64,000 nt of DNA, taken from assembly GCF_036321145.2 (NCBI RefSeq), contig NC_086230.1:21803501-21867500 (forward strand). The letters are read 5' to 3'. Of the stretch, positions 11,111-21,990 are shown in pieces. The translations under genes and the position numbers were made by a program. The notes under the pieces are model-generated. The model worked only from the letters and a program-made list of their open reading frames with translations, searched no databases and was not told the DNA's origin. How positions within the stretch are numbered: position 1 is the first letter of the stretch; each line of letters begins with the position of its first letter. Source of the DNA: Pelmatolapia mariae (taxonomy: Eukaryota; Chordata; Actinopteri; Cichliformes; Cichlidae).

Positions 11111-12989
11111 CCAAATTAATTTTTCCATTTCACTAATGGGTGATCTCAGTTTATACCAGTAACATATTTAATATGACAGCTTGTAAGAACTGCAAATGAA
11201 AGTCAAACTTGGAAGCTCAAATTAAATATCGACACACCCTGCTATGAGCTAAAAGGCATTTTTTGTATGATTTTGTTCTGTGTGTGTATCTGGGTGTGCG
11301 TATATTACATTCCTACATTCCTATATTACATTTATTTGGAATAGCCGTCGAATGAAACAATGTGCAATACATTTTAAAAGCGTAAAACATTCTTGAGCTT
11401 TTGCTTGTGATATGAACAGTTCATGATTAAAGCTGTAACAGTGGGCCAGGTGACCTCAGGTTTGGCCTAAATTAAGAAATGACGGACTCATATTAAAGTT
11501 AATCACAAGTTTGTACAAGGAACTGGAATGAAGCCACTTAAAGTGGTTGAAAATGAAGGCCTACTATTGCTTTTTTCTTTCTGTAGCTTGAGTTAATGTT
11601 TGTCTATTTGTGAAATGAAATAAGAGATTCAATATATTCATGGGTCCACAGTGATATTTTTCAATTATTATTCAGCACGACTGCAAATCTTTGTTTCTAC
11701 TTGGTAGTTTGACCCACATAATCATATAACAGACTATTATTTTATTATGTCTCCACTTTTAAGAGAGCACCTCTCAGCAGGATCAGAACTTGGGGATCTC
11801 TTTAAGTAGCTCTACAGTTTCATCCTTGTAAGCCATGATAAAGGGGTTTTCACTCCCCAAATCCTGTTTAAGCCAAACTGTGCTAACTTGCCCCGGAGAT
11901 CACTTCAAGCAGTGAGGCCACAGGGTCCACTTTATCCCCAGACACTCAGTAGACATGTCTTCTTAATGGTTAATGTCTCCACCTGTGGTGCTCCTGACTG
12001 TTGCTCAGATCCTGGTTATATTGATTGGTGGCAACTGGGGAGAGCTCCTCCAGGCTATGGCATTTACTTGGGGTTGTGACACCTTTTACCAGAGGTGTGG
12101 CAACCCACTGCTCTGAGGTTAACCCACTGTGAACTGCAAAGCGTAGACTCTAATTTGCTGACTATAGAATACAGTCAGCCACATTAGTATTTTAAGCAAG
12201 CGTATTGTGATGATATACATAATGAGTACAACAGGCTATGACATACAAGAGAAATGTCTCTTAGATAGTTTTAACACTTGAAGGCAAAACTCTTGTATTC
12301 TGATCACGACATTAGGTGGTGACCCCTGTGACCCCAGACCCTGGGAGATCTAGCTGTAACCAAGGGAACTGACGAAATGATGTGAACCTTAGGGAAACCC
12401 AGTCTGAGAGTTGAAGCCAGTGGTGTAGATAATGCTAATTAACAGTCATGCAGTGAAACAAAATGGCTTAATTGTACTGGATTCATCTCGTGCTGAGCCA
12501 CAAAGGATAGGGGGAGGTTACGCTTCTAAACGTAGATTATTGTAATCCACCAGTAATTACTGAGCCACATCTTCTCATGGGAGCAGTGGGGCACACAAGG
12601 GGAGTAGACTTTGCATTTTTATTCATTATGGCAGCCAATGATGATGACAAACTGATACAAGTAAGTTTCCCAAGAAGCTGCACAAAATTCATTGCATGTC
12701 ACTAAAATCATGCATATTTATGTGGTCCATACAGAGCTGCCTGAGGCGGCAGACAACTATGAAAGTCCATGTCAACAGAGCTGAAAGCTTTGACTGGTTT
12801 ATGAGACCTTGTTGTATCTCAGAAAGAGCTATAATGTGTTTTATAAGGCTTCCCCATGCCACAATGGCCTTCGTTTTTTAGCCTTTTCAGAGCCTTGAAA
12901 ATGTTACGCTTCTATTCTCCCTCTGAAGCCACAGAAAGCACACTTGGCCAAGCTGGCCCTTTCTGGCTTTTGACAGGAAGCTCATGATT

Positions 12990-13200
12990 TTAAATGTACG
13001 GCTCATGCATAATGAATAAGCCTGAACAGGATGTGAGGGCAGTGCATCGAGAGAGCACCTGGGCCAAACAAAGATGCCCTTTCTGCCATGGGATTTGTGC
13101 CCTGGTACCCGCTGTCACCAGCACCCTGCTCACACCCAGCTGCGAAGCATTCAAGCTCACCATGCACATTCATCTCGTCAAAGTTGACTCCAAAAAGTGA
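12990..13200. promoter_or_regulatory. Complex non-coding segment, possible regulatory element
   Basis: Starts with a TCATGCATAATGAATAAGCC-type AT-rich homeobox/POU context and continues into GC-richer unique sequence. Both strands are open for about 70 codons over the same bases, which argues for low stop density rather than coding on either strand. Confidence 0.22.
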
Positions 13201-13960
13201 CACTGTCCACTCAGACATAAAGACCTCTTTATGGGGTTATTAATGATAGGCTGAAAGCTGCAGACAAATGTTTTGGAAACAAGTTTGCTACTGTGTGTGG
13301 GTTTTGCTTTGTTTTAATGCACGATGCCCTGGTAAGGATGCATTTTAGTGGTATGGAGGAGCAATATTGTGGGTGTTGAATTTTTAAGCGGTTAGGCAGC
13401 ACATCAAATTGTCATACTGTGTCTAAAGTCCGGGATCTGCCTCGATACAGAAGTATTCATCCAACCTTACATCAACAACTGCAGGGATATCTTGCAATTA
13501 TTCCAGACCTTTACTGACAAGAGATTGACAAAATTAATCTTGGACTTGACCCCTGCACATGACACAATCTTGTCTGGTCTTGTTCTGTAGACAATGCAAA
13601 TGAGGCTGAAAGGAATAATTAGCATCGTCTGGGATTTCATTTACCCTCAGTCTGAACAGATGATAAATGCTTAATATATTCAACCTAAAAGACAAAAAAA
13701 AAGTCGTGGTAGCTATAAACATGACCACACAACAACAAATTATCTGTGAGCATGTGTGCGTCTGTGTGCATTTGTGTGTGTATGTGCAGGGCCAGCCGAC
13801 TTGGCATAGAATGACTCAGTGGCATTGTTGCAGTGTGTGCAGCCTCAAGCATGGCAAGATTTATGCCGACGGGGGTGTGTTGGAATCCAGGCTCTCTCAT
13901 CCAGCCCAGCTGCATAGAGAACAAAACCAAAGGCCCAGCTGCAGATATTAGCATGGGCAG

Positions 13961-14022
13961 CCTCTCTCTCCCTGCCTTTGTCTCCCTCTCTCTCTCTGTC
14001 TCTCTCTCTGTCTCTCTCTCTT
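13961..14022. repeat. CT-rich polypyrimidine tract
   Basis: Imperfect (CT)n with regular TGTCTC interruptions. On the minus strand it reads as Arg-Glu alternation, which explains the arginine/glutamate-rich frame there. Confidence 0.9.
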
Positions 14023-15339
14023 GCTTTTGCAGTCCATGTGTCCCCGTCCCACAAGTCTGTCACATGCCCACAGGGCTTTTGTGCCTGACTGTTGTTATGG
14101 TAATGTTTCAGCCCACAAGGGATGAAGAAAAAGGAGAGATGTTAAAAGTTGATTGCAGACAAAATTGAAAGAGAGAAAACCAATAGGAAACAAAGAGAGG
14201 ACAAAATATAAAAGAATTCTTAATTAATTATTGAGTTCCTCTCAGAAAGTCAAGTCAGTCTTTCCAAACAAAAGAGCTAGCACACTAGCATTAACACTCA
14301 CATGCACGCAGATACACACAGGCACAGTCCCATATGGAATGCAAACAACCCTGTCTTGTTGTTTAACTTACATGAGGACTGGCTGGGCTTGTTTAAGGGT
14401 AAATATAATTTAATTTGAATACATTATGTAGTTGTCCAGGGTTCCCTGATCTTTTATGTTGTGCAAGCCTCCTGTGTGGTTTATATATACAGAGTTTAAC
14501 TACAAAAGAAAATTATTAATTGAAAAGAATAATAATAATAATTTATTCAGTGTTTCCCTTTGACTTGGAGACAGGAGACCCCAGCAGAATCATGCTCATG
14601 GAGAGTGGCTATCTCCCTTAACCTGGTAAAAATAAGAGAAAGTGATAACGGAAAAGAAGTGCATGGAGAAAGTTCAAACAAAATTACGATGAACATTTGA
14701 CAGATTACTGGATCCAGTAACTGGAGATGAGCAACAAGTGGCTCAGGTGGACATATTGAGAAAGGTACATGGAAAGAGAGTAAAGGGAAGAGGGTAGAGC
14801 AGATATTTGTATAAGGAATGCAACAGTGGCATACATATCAGATAGCACTAGCTAAGAGATCTAGAGAAAAGTTGTCTAAATACAAACCAAGTAGCAAAGA
14901 TACATGACAGGCTGTGATGACCTTTTCCCTACTGAGACCTAAACATTACCAGTAGAAAAAAAGAGGAGAATGGAAACATAACTGTATTTTATTTTCTTCA
15001 ATTTCATAGCTTTGTGACAGAGTCCAGCATGTGCGATTAAAGCACAGAAATTGTAAAAAGGCCTGAAAAGGTTAGCGTCAGCCAGAATTGTACACAGTAA
15101 AGAAATGCACAGCAGCTATTATTATCATTCCCACCTTTCCAGGGTGTTTTCATATAGCGTCAAATACCATGATTGCAGTGGAACTTCACACGATATGTGT
15201 GTGCGTGCATATTTGAGGGTCTCTTTCAGGTCTGGAAGCTCTCATTGCAGTTCCCCAAAGTCTGTAGCCTAACCGTTGCATTCAGCAATACTGAAGAGCA
15301 AGAGAATCAGACCTCTGCACTCCATACTGTATATAAATA
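14023..15339. other. Non-coding stretch, no gene seen
   Basis: AT-rich unique sequence with a short (AAT)n run near 14529-14541. No splice-framed open stretch or recognisable repeat was found. Confidence 0.6.
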
Positions 15340-15690
15340 CCACTGTTTTGCACATACCAACCTCTGTATATTTTATACATCTTATTTTATTGTTTACTTT
15401 ATTTCATTTGTAAAACATGTATATACATACTATATACACACTCAAACACACACACGTAGAAAAACATATTTAGTATACACATTCAGTAATGTATATGCCT
15501 TTACATATTGTACATATATTTATTACTTTTTAGATTAGCCATTTTTATATTTTGCTTGTTTTACATTATTGTATTTTGCACAACTCTGTTGCTTGTGAAG
15601 CTCGCACACAAGAATTTCACTCACATGTACTGTACCAGTGTACCTGCACATGTGATGTGACAATAAAAGTGATTTGATTTGATTTGATCT
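15340..15690 (+). mobile_element. LINE 3' end with (GATTT)n tail
   Basis: AT-rich 3'-UTR-like sequence runs into GCTCGCACACAAGAATTTC, a block ending TGTGATGTGACAATAAAAG, with the polyadenylation-like AATAAA at 15662-15667, and terminates in about three GATTT units. A microsatellite-like 3' tail behind such a block is characteristic of teleost non-LTR retrotransposon ends. No reverse transcriptase coding sequence is present, so this is a 5'-truncated copy. The start at 15340 is approximate. Confidence 0.65.
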
Positions 15691-16649
15691 TTAGACAAGC
15701 TATCTAGCAGTTTAAGCAATACAGTTCAAACAGAATAACCAAGGATTGACTGCTCGCTGACTTCTTCACAAACAACTGGAAAAAAAAGTTGTTATAGAGC
15801 TGTAGGTTTGACAGCTCAGTTGTTAACTTGCAAAGATTAGACAGATGGTTGAGCATGTCCCCTAAAAATAAATAAATACATAAACTAATTAAATAACCAG
15901 CGCTATATAAAATCCTGAATTATTTATATTTAGTTTCAAAACTTCAATTATAGAACATGAAACAAGCAGCTTACCATCAACTCCAGCACTTCTGTCCACA
16001 CCAGTGTGCAAAAGTATGTGGTACAATAAACACGCTCAAGCTCAGATATGTTCTTTTTTGTTTTTCAGACAGAAAATAATTGATTCAGACTGTTCCACAT
16101 TAATTAATACTTCTGTGGATGCATATATTCTGACTGTTTTTTTCTAGCTAACCACTTTGCCCTAGTGTACAGTAGTCAGATATTTAAACCTGAGGAAGAC
16201 AATTAGATTAAGTAATTGTGTGTGTCACTCACTGGCTGTTTATTGACCTTAGATAAGCCGCAGGGACAGCGTGAAATTCATGTTTTAAAAGCATACATTT
16301 GCTGAAATCCATCTCCTAATTCAGAGGTATTTATCTGTTGGCGTCAGCGAGGGACACTTAAGTCTTGTGGGGCAACGTTTGTCAAAATAAATTTTTCCAC
16401 GCTTGGCTAGTGGAGAGTGACAAGTGTGTATTTAATAAACTCTGATTTGTTTACCAGCTGAGCACTTACACTGACAGGCTCACGGAGCAATGACAACTTG
16501 AACAGTGAAATGCATGTTGAGATGCAGAGTTACTCTCGGTGTTTACCCAGGATGTCCATTATAGTCTGTGGCGTGGGGCGAATTTTGACTTTCACGGTAT
16601 AGCATGTGCCGTGTTTTCATTGTTACTAAAAAAAATGAATTGAATTGAA
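15691..16649. other. Non-coding stretch; one weak exon-like frame
   Basis: AT-rich. A minus-strand frame ending at a GTAAGC donor near 15973 is open for about 24 codons (see rejected items). Nothing else is supported before the candidate polyadenylation signal at 16650. Confidence 0.5.
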
Positions 16650-16655
16650 TTTATT
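16650..16655 (-). terminator. Candidate polyadenylation signal AATAAA
   Basis: AATAAA on the minus strand, about 190 bases after the stop codon of the candidate exon at 16846-16911. It is followed by three TTCAA-type units, which also resemble a LINE or SINE tail, so the signal may have been supplied by a retroelement. Confidence 0.4.
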
Positions 16656-16845
16656 TTACTTTTCTTAAAAGTATCAAAGTACATTACATAATTACTCATC
16701 TGAGAGTGTGACTTTTCTTTAGTTTTTAAATATTAACAGAAAAACTACACAAAAAGCAAAGTTGAAAACCAGGCCAAACAGACTGTGCTGTAGGAACATG
16801 TACAGGTAGAATTGGAGGCAACAATGGCAAAAGCCTGACAGCTCA

Positions 16846-16911
16846 TCACTGCCTTTGTTTCACGTTGAAGATCAGCTGGGACGGCATGAACTCCGGGTTC
16901 TTCTCTGTTGT
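16846..16911 (-). CDS. Candidate terminal coding exon of an unrecognised gene
   Basis: Minus-strand frame of 21 codons (TTEKNPEFMPSQLIFNVKQR and a final Q) followed by tandem stops TGA TGA. It is preceded by a good acceptor (ACATTTGCACAG). It joins in phase 0 to the exon at 16997-17074 across an 84-bp intron with GT-AG ends, a size common in teleost genes. An AATAAA lies about 190 bases downstream. I do not recognise the protein; it shows no signal peptide, membrane segment or motif in this piece. Upstream exons, including the start codon, were not identified with confidence. It could also be a pseudogene remnant, but the intact splice signals and frame argue against that. Confidence 0.5.
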   Translation of the reverse strand, partial: TTEKNPEFMPSQLIFNVKQRQ

Positions 16912-16996
16912 CTGTGCAAATGTTTACAAAGAGTCAATATTGTGTTAGCAGTATGATGTAGTTGTTTCTGTCCTGGATGCAGTTTTTGCACTTTAC
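16912..16996 (-). other. Candidate short intron (GT-AG)
   Basis: Begins GTAAAG and ends TTTGCACAG on the minus strand; AT-rich relative to both flanking frames. It splits two open frames at a codon boundary (phase 0). The coordinates given follow the splice sites directly. Confidence 0.45.
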
Positions 16997-17074
16997 CATC
17001 GCGCTGTTGTTCTTTGGGTCAATAAAAATAAAAGTAATGCCCATGTCTCCGCTATTCACAAACTGCAAGTGCGC
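16997..17074 (-). CDS. Candidate internal coding exon of an unrecognised gene
   Basis: Exactly 26 codons bounded by an acceptor with a pyrimidine tract (TCATTTTCTTTAG) and a GTAAAG donor, both in phase 0. The peptide begins AHLQFVNSGDMG and continues ITFIFIDPKNNSAM, a balanced composition with a beta-strand-like hydrophobic run (ITFIFI). It joins without frameshift to the terminal exon downstream. A possible further 27-nt exon at 17299-17325 (FHASCLTDE) with a GTGAGC donor would extend it in phase, but its acceptor is weak. I cannot name the family. Confidence 0.5.
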
Positions 17075-20000
17075 CTAAAGAAAATGACACATTTAATGCT
17101 TTTTTTTTTTTTGCTCTATCTGCCAATCATGCAGATAACTTAAGAACCTTTGTAACGCAAGATTTAACGACATAATTGTAACTGCAAAGTGATTACTAAA
17201 TTTAGAACAACTAGATTTAGGACAATAAAACATCAGATTACTGTGTTACAGAAAAATGTAATGTGATTATAGTAAACTATTACACTCAACACTGCTCACC
17301 TCATCAGTCAAGCAAGATGCATGAAACTAATGCAATACCTAGCTTATCTGACATAGTGCTGGAAGTTGGTTTTATATTAATAGTATCCTCCCTTCTCCTT
17401 TGGTGCTTGGTGATATAATCCTGATGTTGGACTTTGCTCTTACTGCTGGTCTTTAGACTCTTAGGCCATAACAGGAATCTCTTTAAGTGGTGCACAGAAC
17501 TGATAAGAAATCAGGCAATAGTGGTCTCCCATCACTAATGACTCTGTGGAATAACACCTGAAACTTTGAGGGCAAACCATTTTTGGTGTCTATGATAAGC
17601 CACCATGATATAGGCAATATATATATCAATGTAGATATATCATACATATTGCGATGCAAGTTGTAATTATTTTAAATCTTTGATTTAATTGCTCTATTTT
17701 CTCTTCTTTCCCACTGGAGTGAGTCCAGTAGTTGCCAGAGAAAGTGGGGAAATGTTCCTCCAGCCTCTTCTCAGCAGTGCTCATCAATGGTTTTTGTTCT
17801 GTATATACCTAATGAGGAAACAGTTTAACCTTATATGCAAAGAGAAGGGGATTTTTTACATTCACATGTAGGAAGCCATTGTGTATGTTTTGGTGTTGAT
17901 TTTGTTGCTTGGTAACAATTGTGAAGGAACCTGTATTACATTAGATAGCACAGTCTCACTGTGTAAAAGGTCATTTTTGTCAAAGCCATCAAAAGTAGTT
18001 TCAGTGAATATGCATAGCTTTGTGGTGCATAAGACAATAAATTAGGAGTCAGGATTATAGGGATTCAAACTTGAACTAAATTCTTTTTTTATCAACAAAG
18101 ATTAAATGAAAATAAAAATAACATCCCAATGATGACAAATGCAAGTTTGACCTACAAAGCTTAGCTCAAAACAAATAAAATCCAAAAACATATGGAGGAG
18201 TGACCATTAAAATGCCCTTTCACTCAGGAGGACAGTCAAACAGGAGGAGATTTACTGCTCTAATCAAAGCCCTGCCGGCTGCTGGAAATCGACCGTGAAT
18301 GACGTCATCAACCTGTCCTCACACTGATGGTTTGATTTATAAAGTATGTGGGATGCTTGGGCATGGAAAAAAAAGAAAAGCGCACATAAACAGAATGTGC
18401 AGTGTGAAATCTTTGGCCCTTTGTCTTTGTGTTTGTCCTGCTTTCCATCAGTCTTTGTGAGTTTCAGACAAAGTTGGAAGCTCCTTCAGCGATTACTTCT
18501 CTCAGATAAAGACCGTTCATAAAGTTGTTTTGTATATTGCAAACAGGGAACACAGATGTAGGTCAACGTCACTGAACCTCATTAAATTGCTCTTGTTAAT
18601 TAGAGCTAGAGCCAAAGTCTTTGCAATAAAGCACAACTTAAGAAGTCCTGCCTTTGAAAAAAGTCACGTTGGCTACAGGGCTTTTGGTTCCACATGGTCC
18701 CTTCTTGTACCACAACACGAAGCATTAAGTTTCCATGTTGGTAAACATCACATTTGACAAAAGCCCTCAGTATATAATAACCAGTGTTATCTTTACTGTG
18801 ATCATTAGGAAAGGAGTTTATGTTGAGATGTAGGCATAGTTAAGGTTGAAAGTTATGTTGTTTACTAACAATTATATGTCAAAGCATTTCAGCTGATTTT
18901 GTGGAGTAACTTAAAAGTAATGGAAAATATATTGAATCAAATGTTCTTCTTCATGAAGTAAGTAAATGAAGTGATGTATTAGATTTTACAAGAGTAATAA
19001 GAAGTATTGGATACATCCAGTAGCGACCCGAACACTGGTGACGATCGTGCCCGTGCATCATTAAACACAGTCTGTCTTAACACCTTTGTGTCATAATATA
19101 TAGTGTGTGGTTAGTTTGCAAAAACAGTCAAGCTCTCAGTTTTAATAAACAGCTTCGTTCCTGGAGGATAGTCCTGACAAATTCTTGACCCTGCCTTTTT
19201 GCCAAATTACCTTTTGGAAATTCATTTTTCAGATGTCAAATAAAGCTAAGCCTCCCGTTTCAACTAATGAGAAAACTTGTGCGAGGCATATAATACCCTC
19301 AAATTTAAAGTGCTTTTTCAAACATTCGGCGCACAAATCCAACATGTCTGGAAATATCCTGATGCGATGTTGAATGGAATGTAAACAGATAACCTTTTTT
19401 ATGGGATTGTGCACTGGATTGAGAACAAGCTAAACGTTAGCCAGTTTTTCCCTCATAGAAATATTTTCATTGCTATCCATGATATTTAGAAACTCTGAGC
19501 AGACATTATTTAGATTTTAGGCTGCTTAATGTGGCAATATGGAAAGGGTTCAAAACATGAAATCATGTCAAATCTAATCCAGTCAGTTTGAGCTGATGTC
19601 TTTGGCACTGTGTGATACTGTGTAATAACAGTATTAAACAGAACATTAATAACAACAATAGGACAATAAATTAATTAATGAAACATATCATCACATAAAA
19701 ATATATAGAGATGAATACTGAAATAAAATCTCTCGCTGCTTCTTGTCATTTTGTTGCAGGATGAGTCTAATTATGACAAATATGATATTATGAATCACAT
19801 TGTTTCATGTAAAAAGATACTTCAAATGTCTACAGAAGTGTAAAACACTGAGGCAAGAAAAACTTGCCTTGGTGTGTGATTGGGTTCTCAACAATGATTG
19901 TGCTCTGAATGGCTTCACAAAGCCCAGAGCCAGTTTGTTTAAACCAAATTAATCCAAGCGTGGAGGCAGGACACTGAAATTGCAGGCCTCCTGAAAGGTG

Positions 20001-20364
20001 ATCTGGCAGCAGAACCACAGTCTAAGTACTGAAGTTTACATAGAATAAATAAAAATAATGAAGAACAAAATAACAGTGCTGAGTGCCAAATAACCATGCA
20101 TTTATCTTGTTCAGTCATGAGAGATTTTTTTATTTCTTTTTCTTTTTTTTTCATTATAAATTTATCACATGTGTGCGTTACCATTTAAAAAAAATTTAAG
20201 TAGAAAACTTTTCTAACATTTCTAAATTAAGCCTTGAAAGAAAGAAATAAACAAGTAAATAATTCAACAGATCAAATATAAGTGCTGTAAACATAAAAAA
20301 AAAATAAGACAGAGTAAAATATATACTTGAAAACAAAAAGAGAAAAGAAAACGCAAGATTTTTT
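17075..20364. other. Non-coding stretch with a CRE motif
   Basis: AT-rich. It includes a perfect palindromic CRE (TGACGTCA, 18300-18307) in a GC-richer stretch at about 18180-18370, and an AT dinucleotide run near 17620. Upstream exons of the minus-strand candidate gene may lie here but none is convincing; a 52-codon minus frame at 17626-17784 starts well (MSTAEKRLEEHF) yet has no usable splice donor. Confidence 0.5.
18300..18307. promoter_or_regulatory. Perfect palindromic CRE (TGACGTCA)
   Basis: Full eight-base cAMP-response element, the binding site of CREB/ATF bZIP dimers. It lies inside a locally GC-richer segment. No TATA box or transcription start can be tied to it. Confidence 0.35.
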
Positions 20365-20370
20365 TTTATT
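20365..20370 (-). terminator. Candidate polyadenylation signal AATAAA
   Basis: AATAAA on the minus strand about a dozen bases after the stop codon of the frame at 20383-20547. The A-rich context means it may be chance. Confidence 0.3.
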
Positions 20371-20382
20371 ATTGGTGTGACT

Positions 20383-20547
20383 TCACTCTTTGTTCATTAG
20401 ACGATTAGGCATGACAACCTTGTCCTGCACGTCTGCAACAGCGGTGTGGTAATCAGCAATGTCTGTGCACACCACAGTATGGATTTCAGACCTGGACTGC
20501 TGAGGACTTCCATGACTCACATGTGGTGCAGAACACCTCTGCCAGGC
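20383..20547 (-). CDS. Candidate terminal-exon-like frame, unrecognised
   Basis: A 54-codon minus-strand frame beginning right after an AG (TCTGACAG) and ending in TGA. The peptide includes SEIHTVVCTDIADYHTAVAD and then VQDKVVMPNRLMNKE, which looks more protein-like than surrounding frames. There is an in-frame stop immediately before the putative acceptor, as expected if the frame is bounded by splicing. Against it: the pyrimidine tract before the AG is poor, no upstream exon was found, and no family is recognised. It may be a chance frame in a GC-richer segment. Confidence 0.28.
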   Translation of the reverse strand, partial: AWQRCSAPHVSHGSPQQSRSEIHTVVCTDIADYHTAVADVQDKVVMPNRLMNKE

Positions 20548-20860
20548 CTGTCAGATCCTGTTCCAGACAACTGCTGCTTAAATGAATCCTGATTGGCTAT
20601 TTGGACAGGGAAGTGTGCAAAAGGTTGACGTGTGAGAGATTGAATCACTGTCGCGCCCCTATTTCACACTGTGGAGAGAAACACTAAGGGAAAAAAACAC
20701 AATCCATAAGCTACATGAAATCCAATATTTCTGTGGTAACCTTTTATTTTTTTAATATTAATCTTTGTTTCTATCAAGAATTATTATGACATTTTGATAT
20801 GATCTATGTTACTGAAGGCCTGGAAATTGGAATGTTATGAATGTCTTAACTATTAGGTCT
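20548..20860. other. Non-coding stretch, nothing recognised
   Basis: GC-richer unique sequence to about 20680, then AT-rich. It could contain the 5' continuation of the frame at 20383-20547, but no open, splice-bounded segment was found. Confidence 0.5.
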
Positions 20861-21005
20861 ATTTATTTATCCCCAAAGGGGCAATTTAGATACAACAGAG
20901 CAGCATGACGTTGAAGATAAGGACAGGGCATAAACAGGCAATAAGAATGAGATAATAAATACACAGAATATACAGTATATACACAGTTTTAAAATTACAC
21001 TATAA
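20861..21005 (-). mobile_element. LINE 3' end, minus strand
   Basis: Begins ATTTATTTATCCCCAAAGGGG and continues with an AC-rich, TACA-repeating stretch (ACAGAATATACAGTATATAC). This matches the reverse complement of the 3' UTR seen in many fish LINE copies, where a short CCCC-AAA-GGGG hairpin (20871-20881) is retained near the tail. No coding part is present. Clade not determined. Confidence 0.5.
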
Positions 21006-21219
21006 AACTGTAAGAGCAGTTTTACAGCATGGCAAATGTAGGGGATAAATGAATCTGACTTATTTAGCTTAAAGTTGAGGATAACAAACCTGATCTATTC
21101 TCTTCCACATTGCTGTCAGTTCAACAGTTCTGCATAGTAGCCATAAGAAAAATGACCTTCTAGCCAGGTCTTGAAATTTGATAAATAGGACCAGAGATAG
21201 ACAACAACACATGACATTT

Positions 21220-21990
21220 TAAAATGTGTTCCTATTTATTTGTGAAACACAATGATTCAACACATAGCAGAACCACTTTTAGTTGCAATAACATTCTGTT
21301 CTGTTCTTTCGGTCTTTCATTCTTGAAATCCTTGTCCTGTTGCATGAATGTAATTTGGACCAAGCTTTCACTGTTGGCCAGATTTGACCCCAGAAAATTT
21401 TGGTGTACACTTAAGTTCCGCAAAATGCCGCAGTCCCGTGGCAGCAGTCCAAACCCAAATCCACCACTGTGCTTGATAGTTGGTGTTAAGTGTCTGTGAT
21501 GATTTCACCAAACGTGGCTCTTTGCATTATTGACATCTATACTTTGGTTTATTCTCACCAAAGAACGTTCCTCTTGAAGTCTTGCAGTTTGTTCAGATGA
21601 AACTTGCTTTCAAACTTAGCCATACTTCCATGTTTCTTTTATATAGAAGAAGCTTCCTTCTGGCAATCTTTACAAGCATAGTTGTTCAGTCTTTTAATGT
21701 AAATGCCAAAGTTGTAATTCATTTAACATGCTGAGGTTCATGGAGTCTGAGATGTACCACTTGGGGGTTTTTTTCTGAGCATTGCATGGTCTGACCTTTG
21801 CCTGAATTTACAAATCAGTGAATATCTTTTGTTGCTGTTGGGCACCAACAGTTACATCTGTAAGATCATTGCATTTGCCTCTTTTCCTTAACATTGTGTT
21901 AATCACCTAATTATGAGTTAACCTTACTGTCGTGTTCAGGTCAAGTGATTATCGGGAACTAGGTGCTCTAACTAACTTTTTCACACAGTG
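21220..21990 (-). mobile_element. Degraded Tc1-like DNA transposon, minus strand
   Basis: On the minus strand the copy opens with CACTGTGTGAAAAAGTTAG, a terminal-repeat-like end of a Tc1 family. It then shows decayed transposase-gene sequence in the expected order: TCAGACTCCATGAACCTCAG, AAAAGACTGAACAACTATG, GATTGCCAGAAGGAAGC, CATGCAACAGGACAAGG, and a 3' end with GTGTTGAATCATTGTG and TTTCACAAATAA. The same landmarks, more or less damaged, occur in the plus-strand copy at 8930-9580, so both belong to related families. Frameshifts, stops and an internal deletion make it non-functional. Confidence 0.8.

Larger units (their letters stand above)
9694..13960. other. Non-coding stretch, no gene seen
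   Basis: No supported exon. Complex, GC-richer segments occur at about 10620-11110, 12300-12680 and 12990-13200; between them the DNA is AT-rich. Frames of 60-90 codons overlap on opposite strands and lack domains. No transposon was recognised here. Confidence 0.55.

Noticed and set aside
15975..16050. Minus-strand frame of about 24 codons ending LVWTEVLELM at a GTAAGC donor
   Set aside because: No acceptor with a pyrimidine tract, no partner exon found, and it lies beyond the stop and polyadenylation signal of the better candidate gene.
17626..17784. 52-codon minus frame starting MSTAEKRLEEHFPTFSG
   Set aside because: Protein-like at first, but AT-rich junk by the end and no usable donor in phase with the downstream exons.
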